Source: an uncultured Clostridia bacterium
Lineage (GTDB): Bacteria > Bacillota > Clostridia > TANB77 > CAG-508
Assembly (NCBI GenBank): GCA_946401865.1
Contig: CAMIVO010000005.1
Coordinates: 1-57,357, forward strand
Length of the DNA: 57,357 nt
Reading direction: 5' to 3'
In this document: positions 27,526 through 35,685 of the stretch, piece after piece
How the letters are laid out: each line of letters starts with the position of its first letter
Position numbering within the stretch: position 1 is the first letter of the stretch
Translations under genes and position numbers: made by a program
The notes under the pieces: generated by a model
What the model was told of the DNA's origin: nothing
The model's database searches: none
What the model saw: only the letters and a program-made list of their open reading frames with translations

Positions 27526-28545
27526 ATGAAACTGGAGGATTTGGAAAAAGAATTGAAACAAAGGAAATTAGATTCTTTATATTTACTTTATGGTGAAGAA
27601 AGATTTTTATTAGAGAGTTGTTTAAAAAAGATAAAGAATTTATTTGGTGAAACTTTAAAAGGAATTAATTATATAGAAATAGATGAGACTAATTTAGATG
27701 AAATAATATCTGACATTGAAACTCCACCTTTCGGTTTTGAAAAAAAACTTATTTTTGCTAAAAACACAGGGCTATTTAAAAAGGAAGGCAAAAAAAAGAA
27801 TAAAAAAGAAGAAAACAGTATACAAGTAAAACTACTAGAATTTTTAGAAGAAAATTATGAAAACATAAAAGATTCAATAGTTCTTGTATTTATAGAACAA
27901 GATATTGAAAAATCAGATTTGGTAAGTTTTATTGAAAAAAATGGAATTTGTTGTAATTTTGAATATCAAAAACCAAATCAAATTCAAGCGAGAATAAAGC
28001 AAATTACAAATGCTTACAAAGTAAATATAGATGTCCCAACATTAAGTTATTTTATAGAAGTTTGTGGAACAGACATGCAAGAATTAATAAATGAAATAAG
28101 AAAATTAATAGAATATGTTGGAGAAAATGGAACAATAACTAAACAAGATATAGACAATTTGTCTATAAAGAAAATTGAAAGTGTAATATTTGATTTAACA
28201 GATAGTTTAGGAAAAAAGCAAACAAAACAAGCTATTGATGTTTTAAGAAATCTAATTCTTGCAAAAGAACCTGAACAAAAAATTTTAATAACATTATACA
28301 ACCATTTTAAAAAGTTGTATTTAACTAAAATTGCTTTAAAAGAAAATAGAAATTTAATAGAAGCATTAAATTTAAAACCAAATCAAACATTTTTAACAAA
28401 TAAATACAGAACTCAAGCAGGATATTTTAAAACACAAGAAATAAGGACCATTTTGCAGAAATTAACAGATTTAGATTATAAATATAAAATTGGGTTAATT
28501 GATTTAACTGTGGGATTTGAGTCAATTCTTTGTGCATATTGTTAA
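27526..28545 (+). CDS. holA: DNA polymerase III delta subunit
   Basis: The 339-residue clamp-loader delta subunit. The N-terminal SLYLLYGEERFLLESCLKKI is the family start. IDETNLDEIISDIETPPFGFEKKLIF and a C-terminal collar domain (KQAIDVLRNLI, EQKILITLYNHFKKLYLTKIAL) follow. It opens the beta clamp for loading onto DNA. Full length, ATG with AGAGGG upstream. The sleB-like gene follows after a hairpin. Confidence 0.93.
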   Translation: MKLEDLEKELKQRKLDSLYLLYGEERFLLESCLKKIKNLFGETLKGINYIEIDETNLDEIISDIETPPFGFEKKLIFAKNTGLFKKEGKKKNKKEENSIQVKLLEFLEENYENIKDSIVLVFIEQDIEKSDLVSFIEKNGICCNFEYQKPNQIQARIKQITNAYKVNIDVPTLSYFIEVCGTDMQELINEIRKLIEYVGENGTITKQDIDNLSIKKIESVIFDLTDSLGKKQTKQAIDVLRNLILAKEPEQKILITLYNHFKKLYLTKIALKENRNLIEALNLKPNQTFLTNKYRTQAGYFKTQEIRTILQKLTDLDYKYKIGLIDLTVGFESILCAYC

Positions 28546-28556
28546 TAATTATGTAT

Positions 28557-28614
28557 AAAAAACCTTTTTTGGATAAAAATAAATATAAGTATTTTTATTT
28601 AAGGAAGGTTTTTA
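28557..28614 (+). terminator. Terminator hairpin whose 3' arm holds the sleB ribosome binding site
   Basis: 28557-28580 can pair with 28591-28614 in RNA over nearly the whole length, using a few G-U pairs, and a T tract follows. AAGGAAGG (28601-28608), the Shine-Dalgarno of the next gene, is in the 3' arm. The hairpin may both end holA transcription and mask sleB translation. Confidence 0.65.
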
Positions 28615-28619
28615 TTTTT

Positions 28620-29309
28620 ATGAAAAGATTTAGTCATAAATTAGTAATGTTTGTTTTTGTAGTTGGTTTAATAACAATAATGCTTTTTTGTGGATTTTCA
28701 AAAAATAATGAGGTTGAAGCATTATCTAAATATGGATCACGTGGAGATGAGGTAAAGCAAATTCAACAGAAATTAAAAAATTGGGGATATTATAAAGGTT
28801 CAGTTGATGGGATATATGGTAGTAAAACTTTAGAAGCGGTAAAATATTTCCAAAGAAAAAATGGATTAACAGTAGATGGAATAGCAGGAGACAAGACTTT
28901 ATCAGCATTAGGAATAAGAAGTTCCTCAAACTCTTCAAGTTCAAGTTCGAATAGTAATTCAAATAATGTAACACTTCTTTCAAAATTAATATATGGAGAA
29001 GCAAGAGGAGAACCATATACAGGACAGGTTGCAGTTGGAGCAGTTGTTATGAATAGAGTAAAAAGTAATTTGTTTCCAAATACTATTGCAGGAGTAATTT
29101 ATCAAAGTGGTGCATTTGATGCGGTTTCAGATGGACAAATAAATAAAACACCAGACTCAACAGCAAGAAAAGCTGCACAAGATGCTATAAATGGCTGGGA
29201 TCCATCTTATGGTGCAATATATTATTTTAATCCTTCAACCGCCACTAATAAGTGGATATGGTCAAGACCACTAACAATTGTAATAGGAAAGCATAGATTT
29301 TGCAAATAA
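28620..29309 (+). CDS. sleB: Spore cortex-lytic enzyme, SleB-like
   Basis: A 229-residue germination enzyme. A signal peptide or anchor is at about 8-25. A PG_binding_1 domain is at about 37-97 (YGSRGDEVKQIQQKL, KTLEAVKYFQRKNGLTVDG). A Ser/Asn linker follows. The Hydrolase_2 lytic domain is at about 118-229 (LIYGEARGEPYTGQVAVGAV, catalytic Glu127). SleB cleaves muramic-delta-lactam-containing cortex at germination, matching the pdaA-like gene earlier in the window. I chose ATG 28620 because AAGGAAGG precedes it; a longer in-frame reading from 28530 runs through the hairpin and lacks a signal peptide. Confidence 0.92.
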   Translation: MKRFSHKLVMFVFVVGLITIMLFCGFSKNNEVEALSKYGSRGDEVKQIQQKLKNWGYYKGSVDGIYGSKTLEAVKYFQRKNGLTVDGIAGDKTLSALGIRSSSNSSSSSSNSNSNNVTLLSKLIYGEARGEPYTGQVAVGAVVMNRVKSNLFPNTIAGVIYQSGAFDAVSDGQINKTPDSTARKAAQDAINGWDPSYGAIYYFNPSTATNKWIWSRPLTIVIGKHRFCK

Positions 29310-29332
29310 TACTTGCAAAATCTATTTTTTTT
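29294..29332 (+). terminator. Terminator overlapping the sleB stop codon
   Basis: TAGATTTTGCAA and TTGCAAAATCTA form a perfect twelve-pair stem with a seven-base loop that contains the TAA stop, followed by eight Ts. Confidence 0.9.
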
Positions 29333-29391
29333 ATGTATAATACCAATATATTTACATTTATTTATTCGTGACTATAAAATTATAATTATAT

Positions 29392-29466
29392 TGGGGTATC
29401 GCCAAGCGGTAAGGCATCGGACTCTGACTCCGACATTCCTGTGTTCGAATCACAGTACCCCAGCCA
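29392..29466 (+). tRNA. tRNA-Gln (anticodon CTG)
   Basis: A 75-base cloverleaf with CCA encoded: acceptor TGGGGTA / TACCCCA, D arm GCC...GGC, anticodon stem TCGGA / TCCGA around CTCTGAC, T arm CTGTG TTCGAAT CACAG. The CTG anticodon reads CAG, a rare Gln codon in such an AT-rich genome, so a TTG-anticodon tRNA-Gln is presumably elsewhere. Confidence 0.96.
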
Positions 29467-29473
29467 AAAAAGT

Positions 29474-29503
29474 AAAATCAACTTGTAAAAGGTTGATTTT
29501 TTA
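29474..29503 (+). terminator. Terminator after tRNA-Gln
   Basis: AAAATCAAC and GTTGATTTT pair around a nine-base loop, followed by Ts. Confidence 0.85.
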
Positions 29504-29531
29504 TTTTACATAAAATTAGATGCTTTAAAAA

Positions 29532-29560
29532 TTGACAAAACCTTATAAAAGTAGTATAAT
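29532..29560 (+). promoter_or_regulatory. Consensus promoter of typA
   Basis: TTGACA, 17 bases, TATAAT: a perfect sigma-A promoter, 39 bases before the start codon. Confidence 0.88.
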
Positions 29561-29598
29561 CATAAAGTTAGATAATTGTAAATTAAAAGGAGAAAAAA

Positions 29599-31419
29599 AT
29601 GATAAACGAAAAAATTAGAAACATAGCAATAATTGCACACGTTGACCACGGAAAAACAACACTTGTAGATAGTTTGTTAAGACAAAGTCATATTTTTAGA
29701 GAGAATGAGCAAGTTCAAGAAAGAGTAATGGATTCAAATGATCTAGAAAAAGAAAGAGGAATCACAATTCTTTCTAAAAACACATCTGTAAAATATAAGG
29801 ATATAAAAATAAACATAGTAGATACTCCTGGACACGCGGATTTTGGAGGAGAAGTAGAAAGAGTTTTAAAAACAGTTGATGGAGTTCTATTATTAGTAGA
29901 CAGCTTTGAAGGTGTTATGCCACAAACAAGAGAAGTTCTTAAAAAAGCTTTAGCACTTAATTTAAAGCCAATAGTTGTAATTAATAAAATAGACAGACCA
30001 GGCTGTAATCCACAAAAGGTTGTTGACCAAGTTATGGAACTATTTATAGAGCTTGATGCAAATGATGATCAATTAGAATTTCCAGTCGTATATGCATCAG
30101 CAAAAAATGGAATATCAAAATTAGATTTATCAGATTCAGATAGTGATATGACACCATTATTTGAAACAATAATAAACACTATAAAAGCTCCAGAATGTGA
30201 TGAAGATGGCACAAGCCAAATGCTAGTTTCTAATATAGATTATGATGATTATGTTGGAAGAATTGGTGTTGGAAGAGTTGAACGTGGACACTTCAAAGTT
30301 GGACAAGTTGTATCAATTGTTAAAGGAGATGACTCTGTATATTCTGGAAAAATTGCAAAACTTTATACTCATACAGGACTAAAAAAAGAAGAAGTTCAAG
30401 AGGTTTCAGCTGGAGATATTATAGAATTTGCAGGTATTTCTGACATAAGTATTGGTGAAACTGTATGTGATCCAGAAAATGTTGAAAAAATTCCATTTGT
30501 AAATATAGATGAACCAACTGTTACAATGACATTCTCTGTAAATAATGGACCATTTGCAGGTAGAGAAGGTGAATTTGTAACATCACGTCATATTAGAGAT
30601 AGATTATTTAAAGAACTTGAGAGAAATGTTTCATTAAGAGTAAAAGAAGGAGAGACTCCAGATTCATTTGAAGTTTCAGGTAGAGGAGAACTTCATTTAT
30701 CTGTATTAATAGAAACAATGAGAAGAGAAGGATTTGAGCTTCTAGTATCTCGACCAAAGGTTATTATTAAAGAAATAGATGGTATAAAATGTGAACCAAT
30801 AGAAACTCTAGTTGTTAATATTCCTGATGATTCAGTAGGAACAGTTATAGAAAAGCTTGGAAGAAGAAAAGGCGAAATGGTTAATATGGAGCCAGCAGAA
30901 GAAGGTCATACAAAAATAGAATTTAGTATACCAGCAAGAGGTTTAATAGGATATAGAACAGAATTTTTAACAGATACTAAAGGTGAAGGAACAATGGCAA
31001 CTATGTTTAAAGGATATGAACCATTTAAAGGTGATGTAGTATCACGTGTTAGAGGAACAATAGTTGCATTTGAAGCTGGAAAATCAATAACATATGGATT
31101 ATATAATGCTCAAGAAAAAGGTGATTTGTTTATAGGCCCTGGAGTAGAAGTATATGAAGGAATGATAGTTGGTCTTAACTCTAGAGGAGAAGACTTAGCT
31201 GTAAATGTATGTAAAGAAAAACATTTAACAAATACAAGAGCTTCTGGTTCAGATGACGCATTAAGACTTGTACCACCAATTCAAATGAGCTTAGAAAAAG
31301 CAATCGAATTTATACAAGATGATGAATTAGTTGAAGTTACACCAAAATCTATAAGACTTAGAAAGAAAATATTAAATAATAAAGAAAGAGAAAGGGCTGC
31401 TAGAAATAGTGGAAAATAG
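29599..31419 (+). CDS. typA: Ribosome-associated GTPase TypA/BipA
   Basis: A 606-residue translational GTPase involved in ribosome assembly under stress. AHVDHGKTTL (P-loop), DTPGHADFGGEVERVL (switch II), NKIDRPG, an EF-G-like domain II, and the TypA-specific C terminus (GRGELHLSVLIETMRREGFEL and later EAGKSITYGLYNAQEKGDL) are all present. Full length, AAAAGGAG before ATG. A small unknown gene starts five bases after its stop. Confidence 0.97.
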   Translation: MINEKIRNIAIIAHVDHGKTTLVDSLLRQSHIFRENEQVQERVMDSNDLEKERGITILSKNTSVKYKDIKINIVDTPGHADFGGEVERVLKTVDGVLLLVDSFEGVMPQTREVLKKALALNLKPIVVINKIDRPGCNPQKVVDQVMELFIELDANDDQLEFPVVYASAKNGISKLDLSDSDSDMTPLFETIINTIKAPECDEDGTSQMLVSNIDYDDYVGRIGVGRVERGHFKVGQVVSIVKGDDSVYSGKIAKLYTHTGLKKEEVQEVSAGDIIEFAGISDISIGETVCDPENVEKIPFVNIDEPTVTMTFSVNNGPFAGREGEFVTSRHIRDRLFKELERNVSLRVKEGETPDSFEVSGRGELHLSVLIETMRREGFELLVSRPKVIIKEIDGIKCEPIETLVVNIPDDSVGTVIEKLGRRKGEMVNMEPAEEGHTKIEFSIPARGLIGYRTEFLTDTKGEGTMATMFKGYEPFKGDVVSRVRGTIVAFEAGKSITYGLYNAQEKGDLFIGPGVEVYEGMIVGLNSRGEDLAVNVCKEKHLTNTRASGSDDALRLVPPIQMSLEKAIEFIQDDELVEVTPKSIRLRKKILNNKERERAARNSGK

Positions 31420-31424
31420 AAGAA

Positions 31425-31802
31425 ATGAAAAATGGTAGTTCAAATTTATTTTTACCAAATAATATAGAAGCAAAAAGCTATATTTGCAATATTTTAAATG
31501 GGCAAACTACTCAACAAATTATTGAAAGTATGAAAGATATTGAGGAAACGTCTAAAGAAAAAATATCACAAGAAATAGAAAGATATGGAGATTTAATTGA
31601 TGGATTTACAAATGAATCTGAAATTGAAAAACATATTAATAATAATGGGGGTAATTTACAATTAGCATGTATAGATTTTGCTAAGGCATTATTAAAGTGT
31701 TTAGGAATAAAGGAAAAAGAACAAGAATTATATATAAAGGCTGCAAGAAAATATGCTAAAAAATATATAGAAAAATATTGGACAAGAAATCAAGAAAGAT
31801 AA
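31425..31802 (+). CDS. Unknown helical protein downstream of typA
   Basis: A 125-residue protein of unknown function. It is mostly polar and helical, with an AKSYICNILNGQTTQQIIES segment near the start and a basic end (KAARKYAKKYIEKYW). No signal peptide or known motif. It starts five bases after typA with GGAAAATAGAAGAA as a weak ribosome binding site, so it is co-transcribed with typA. The next gene is also unknown, so the two could work together. Confidence 0.65.
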   Translation: MKNGSSNLFLPNNIEAKSYICNILNGQTTQQIIESMKDIEETSKEKISQEIERYGDLIDGFTNESEIEKHINNNGGNLQLACIDFAKALLKCLGIKEKEQELYIKAARKYAKKYIEKYWTRNQER

Positions 31803-31843
31803 TTGGAGCTAGATTTGTAATTAAAAATAAAGGAATTTAATAG

Positions 31844-32860
31844 ATGAGTAATAGTGGTATAATACCAGGATTGTCGGCTATAAGAGTAGGATATATTATT
31901 GAAAAAGGTAACAAAGCAAATAAAACATTAAATAAAGAAATTTATCCAGGAATTAATAACAAAATATTTAACAAATTAAATAATATAATAGAAAAAATGA
32001 TTGCAAGTGGAAAATCTGATGGAGCTATTAAAGCAGAATTAAAAGGATTCTTAGTTGATATAATGTTTGAAGAACTAATACAAAAATTTTCTAATCTTAA
32101 ATCATTAGAAAGAGATATAAAAAAAGTATTAAAAAATGCAATAAAGACTAAAAAATCAAAAGATGATATAATTGAAGATCTAATTGTATTACTTAGATAT
32201 AAAGAAGTATCTTCAAGTGATATTAAAGAAATAGAAAAGTGGTTAAAAGAAAAAATTGAATATTTATTAAGTGGCTTTAATTCAGTTGATACAAGATTAA
32301 CGCTTCAAGTAAATTCTAAATTAAGAGATGCAAATAGAGAAAAAATTTATTCAGGCAGTGAAAATATTGAAATGGTTATGAGATATTTTATAGCGGAAGG
32401 AATGACTGAAAATCAAATTTTACCTGCTTTATTTCAAACTATGAAAGAATACAAATCGGATGATTTAATAAAAAAGTATAACGAATGTGTAGAACAAATG
32501 AATAATTTCTTGAAAGAATTTTTAAAAAAATATGGTAATACCATAAAAATAAAATATAAAGATAATATTATTCTATTAATAAAAAGATTTTTTGAGAATC
32601 AAGGAGAGAGTGAACTTGATACAGGAAGATGTTCTTTTGAATATATAAAAGATGGTGAAATAGTAAGAGTAATAACAGAAAATGGAATTAGTATTTTAGC
32701 TAAGTATTGTATGAAGCATCCCGAATTATGTGTTTTATCAAATTCAGATAAGTTTAGGAGTTATCAAAAAGTTGTTTTACCATCAAATACTGGAAATACT
32801 GGAAAGACTAATAAAGAATTAGGAAGGTGTATTCCTATGGAATTGGAGAATAGAGGATAA
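31844..32860 (+). CDS. Unknown helical protein upstream of trmR
   Basis: The 338-residue product is not recognised. It has long Lys/Glu/Ile-rich helices (residues about 40-240), no membrane segment, and a C-terminal part containing SFEYIKDGEIVRVITENGIS and NTGNTGKTNKELGRC. Four cysteines fall in the last 90 or so residues. AAAGGAATT precedes ATG, and trmR begins two bases after its stop, so it is in the same transcript. Function unknown. Confidence 0.68.
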   Translation: MSNSGIIPGLSAIRVGYIIEKGNKANKTLNKEIYPGINNKIFNKLNNIIEKMIASGKSDGAIKAELKGFLVDIMFEELIQKFSNLKSLERDIKKVLKNAIKTKKSKDDIIEDLIVLLRYKEVSSSDIKEIEKWLKEKIEYLLSGFNSVDTRLTLQVNSKLRDANREKIYSGSENIEMVMRYFIAEGMTENQILPALFQTMKEYKSDDLIKKYNECVEQMNNFLKEFLKKYGNTIKIKYKDNIILLIKRFFENQGESELDTGRCSFEYIKDGEIVRVITENGISILAKYCMKHPELCVLSNSDKFRSYQKVVLPSNTGNTGKTNKELGRCIPMELENRG

Positions 32861-32862
32861 TA

Positions 32863-33450
32863 ATGAAAGATACTATAATAGATATTAAACAGACTGCTCT
32901 TGAAGCTCATATTCCAATAATTATGGATGATACATTGTTAGAAATTGAAAAAAGAATGAAAGAATCAAAGCCTACAAAGATTCTAGAAATAGGAACTGCA
33001 GTAGGCTATTCTGCAATATGTTTTTCTAAGTTTTTAACTGAAAATGGAAAAATTGTTACAATAGAACGAGATATAGAAAGAGCAAATGAAGCAAAAGAGA
33101 ATATAAATAAAATGAAACTGGAAGATAAAATAAACATAATAGTTGGAGATGCGGTTGAAATTTTACCTACTTTAAATGAAAAATATGACATGATATTTAT
33201 TGATGCAGCAAAAGGAAAGTATCCATTTTTCTTAAAAGAAGCCTTAAGGCTGTTAGCTGATAATGGAACAATTTTTGCAGATAACATTTTATATAAAGGC
33301 TATGTTATGAGTGATTATAATAAACACAAACAAAGAACTGCAGTAAGAAATTTAAGAGAATATATAAAAGAAGTTACAGAAAGCCCAAATTTAGAGACTG
33401 AGATTCTAGAAGTGGGAGATGGGCTTGCGGTAACAAAAAGAAAAGAATGA
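32863..33450 (+). CDS. trmR: tRNA 5-hydroxyuridine O-methyltransferase TrmR
   Basis: A 195-residue class I SAM methyltransferase of the YrrM/COMT-like group. ILEIGTAVGYSAICF is the SAM-binding motif I, VTIERD motif II, DMIFIDAAKGKY the metal-binding region, and FADNILYKGYV the following conserved block. In B. subtilis YrrM (TrmR) makes mo5U34 in tRNA from the ho5U made by TrhP. A U32 gene of the TrhP type lies 2.2 kb downstream on the same strand, which supports the assignment. TAGAGGATAATA precedes ATG. Confidence 0.87.
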   Translation: MKDTIIDIKQTALEAHIPIIMDDTLLEIEKRMKESKPTKILEIGTAVGYSAICFSKFLTENGKIVTIERDIERANEAKENINKMKLEDKINIIVGDAVEILPTLNEKYDMIFIDAAKGKYPFFLKEALRLLADNGTIFADNILYKGYVMSDYNKHKQRTAVRNLREYIKEVTESPNLETEILEVGDGLAVTKRKE

Positions 33451-33471
33451 AGATTAATACTTCATTCTTTT
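33441..33471. terminator. Bidirectional terminator between trmR and the convergent gene
   Basis: AAAAGAATGAAG and CTTCATTCTTTT form a perfect twelve-pair stem with a seven-base loop. It overlaps both the trmR stop and the end of the minus-strand gene. Confidence 0.82.
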
Positions 33472-35485
33472 ATCTTTCTGAATGAGAATTAGGAATTTCG
33501 TTTTGACCTTGTGGACGAAAGCCTATACTATCAAGATCTTGTAAATCTTCATCTATAGAGGACGAATTGACTGCCCTTTGGGTAGCTTGTTTCATAGCAT
33601 TATTAGCTTCAGCTTCATTGGATATAGTGCGGTAATCTCCTGAAACCATTTCGGGAGATGATTTTATATATTCTTCTATAAGCATATAAGATAAAACAGA
33701 GAGACCAACACGGTTTTTAAAAAAGGATAATAAAGTTTCTTTTGTAGTTTTACTTTTTATTTGGATTGTATTATGATCACCATCAGAATGGTTGGCTTGG
33801 ACCTCACCAAATGTTGCACAATGATAAGCTATAATATCTGCTATATAGTCATAAAAAGTATATTTGAAAGATGTAGATTTAGATAATTTTTGCCTGTAAA
33901 ATTCTCTATTATGAGAATATGCGTTAGCCAAATCTTTCTTTTCTTCATATGTATAAGGAATTTCGTTGTTAGATAAACCATAGTACTCATTAGTAAAATC
34001 ATTTTTGATTCTAATTCTAGATTTTGCATAATCAACTAGTTGCAATAATTTATCTAAATAAGGTTGATCAGATTTTGATTTTGTAATTTGAGATTTTATA
34101 GAATTGTATTGAATACAATTTAAAAAGGTACAAAATAAATTAAGATATTCGTCATTTGTTTGTTGGTTAGGATAAGGTTCATCTAATTCAAAGAAATGCA
34201 TAATATTAAAAGATTTTCCTGGTAAGCTTGAGTTATGTGCAGCATTTCCTTCATTTGCAATGTTTGTACGAAATTCTCCTCTACTTTGTAATTCAAAATC
34301 TGCTAGGTCATTAGCACGTATTATTAAATAATTAGAATAGAAACCATTCATTTTAGATACAACTTTTTTAGAAATAATATCAATTTTAAAACTTACAGAG
34401 TCAGATATTTTTTTTATGATGTTAGGTAGTTCTTTACTTAAAATATAATTGTGTAATCTATCTGTTTTTAAAAGCTCTAAATTTTTTTTATAATGATGCA
34501 GAATAATTTGATATTTTTCTTTTTGTTTGCTTGTAAGTGGAGATGTGAAGTCTTCTCGTTTTTCTGCTTCTTCTCTAGCAGAAATAGCTTCTTTAAGCTG
34601 AACATCAAATGGTTTATGAGAATTTTTTTCATTTTTTTCTTTACCAGGTAGATGGTTGTATTGCTGCATAAATTCAATTATTTTTTTTATATATTCAATA
34701 TTGCTTACAGGAACATTATTAGATAACTCAATCATATGAATTATTTCGATAATTGTATAATCTATTTCCGAAACAATACGATTTTCTCCATCTGTTCCTG
34801 TTTTGGGTTCTAAAACTTCAAACATGCTTGCATTAGTAAGAAGAGTTAAAATAGCAATTAATTGATCATAATAATCTTTAATGCTATTTATATTTTTTAT
34901 ATCAAGAAAAGCTATTCTTTTTGATATATCTGTTTCACCATCTATAAAGGTATCAGAAACGTCAATTAATTTTTTTCGCGATTTCATTTTTGTGGGTAGT
35001 TGACTGAATATACTACTTTGTATAATATAATTTTCAATAGCATTTAATTGTTTAAATAAATTTAAAACTTTTGGGTCATTTGAAGACTCACAATATTCAG
35101 ATAAATTATTATTCATATGAAAAACAATTGTTGCACCATATAAATCCTTACTAATACTTTTAATTGCTTTTGATACTGCATTATCAATGTCAGATTTAGA
35201 AGGATTTGTAGGAAGAGATTTAATACTTTTTTCAAATTCATTATTTATATTATTTATGAAACTTTTAACTCCTTTAGAACGGTTGGGAACATGGATACCA
35301 CTACCTAAAAAAAGACGAGTATATAGTGCTATTGTAGCAACACCTATATTTTGTAGATCAATTTTAGTAGGTAGTTGTTTATATATTTTTAAAACTTCAA
35401 TAAGAGCAGAATAAAACTTTTTTTGTGCATATTCTAATAGCTCTAAATCATTACTATTGTTAGTACGGTTATTTATATTTTCCAT
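33470..35485 (-). CDS. Large unknown protein with a possible divergent RelA/SpoT synthetase fold
   Basis: The 671-residue protein has no clear family. Several segments, in the right order, recall the RelA/SpoT nucleotide synthetase domain: NRSKGVKSFI (69-78, like the RxKS site), ISKDLYGATIVF (111-122, like DxxGxRI), KMNGFYSNYLII (378-389, like NGYxSLH), DFELQSRGEFR (396-406, like EVQIRT) and NEGNAAH (411-417, like AExGxAAH). The catalytic-type Asp114 and Glu398 are kept; the Arg of GIR and the His of SLH are not. An insert of about 255 residues separates the two halves. ATG 35485 is chosen because AAAGGAA lies upstream. It interrupts trmR-trhP on the opposite strand. The fold call is a hypothesis. 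Confidence 0.6.
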   Translation of the reverse strand: MENINNRTNNSNDLELLEYAQKKFYSALIEVLKIYKQLPTKIDLQNIGVATIALYTRLFLGSGIHVPNRSKGVKSFINNINNEFEKSIKSLPTNPSKSDIDNAVSKAIKSISKDLYGATIVFHMNNNLSEYCESSNDPKVLNLFKQLNAIENYIIQSSIFSQLPTKMKSRKKLIDVSDTFIDGETDISKRIAFLDIKNINSIKDYYDQLIAILTLLTNASMFEVLEPKTGTDGENRIVSEIDYTIIEIIHMIELSNNVPVSNIEYIKKIIEFMQQYNHLPGKEKNEKNSHKPFDVQLKEAISAREEAEKREDFTSPLTSKQKEKYQIILHHYKKNLELLKTDRLHNYILSKELPNIIKKISDSVSFKIDIISKKVVSKMNGFYSNYLIIRANDLADFELQSRGEFRTNIANEGNAAHNSSLPGKSFNIMHFFELDEPYPNQQTNDEYLNLFCTFLNCIQYNSIKSQITKSKSDQPYLDKLLQLVDYAKSRIRIKNDFTNEYYGLSNNEIPYTYEEKKDLANAYSHNREFYRQKLSKSTSFKYTFYDYIADIIAYHCATFGEVQANHSDGDHNTIQIKSKTTKETLLSFFKNRVGLSVLSYMLIEEYIKSSPEMVSGDYRTISNEAEANNAMKQATQRAVNSSSIDEDLQDLDSIGFRPQGQNEIPNSHSER

Positions 35486-35685
35486 AAAAAATTCATTCCT
35501 TTCCAATGTATCTATATTTTAGAAAAATTAAATTATGAGAAGTAAAATTTAAAAACTTATTACCGTATACGCTTTAAAATAACTTTTAAAAGTATTATAA
35601 TACAAAATTTAGAAAAAGTCTAGTAAATGTAAGTTCTTTATGGTATACTTATATAAAATAAACTAATATAAATAGGAGACAAATT

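Noticed and set aside
28530-28619. Longer N terminus for the sleB-like protein
   Set aside because: It runs through the terminator hairpin, overlaps holA, and would bury the signal peptide.
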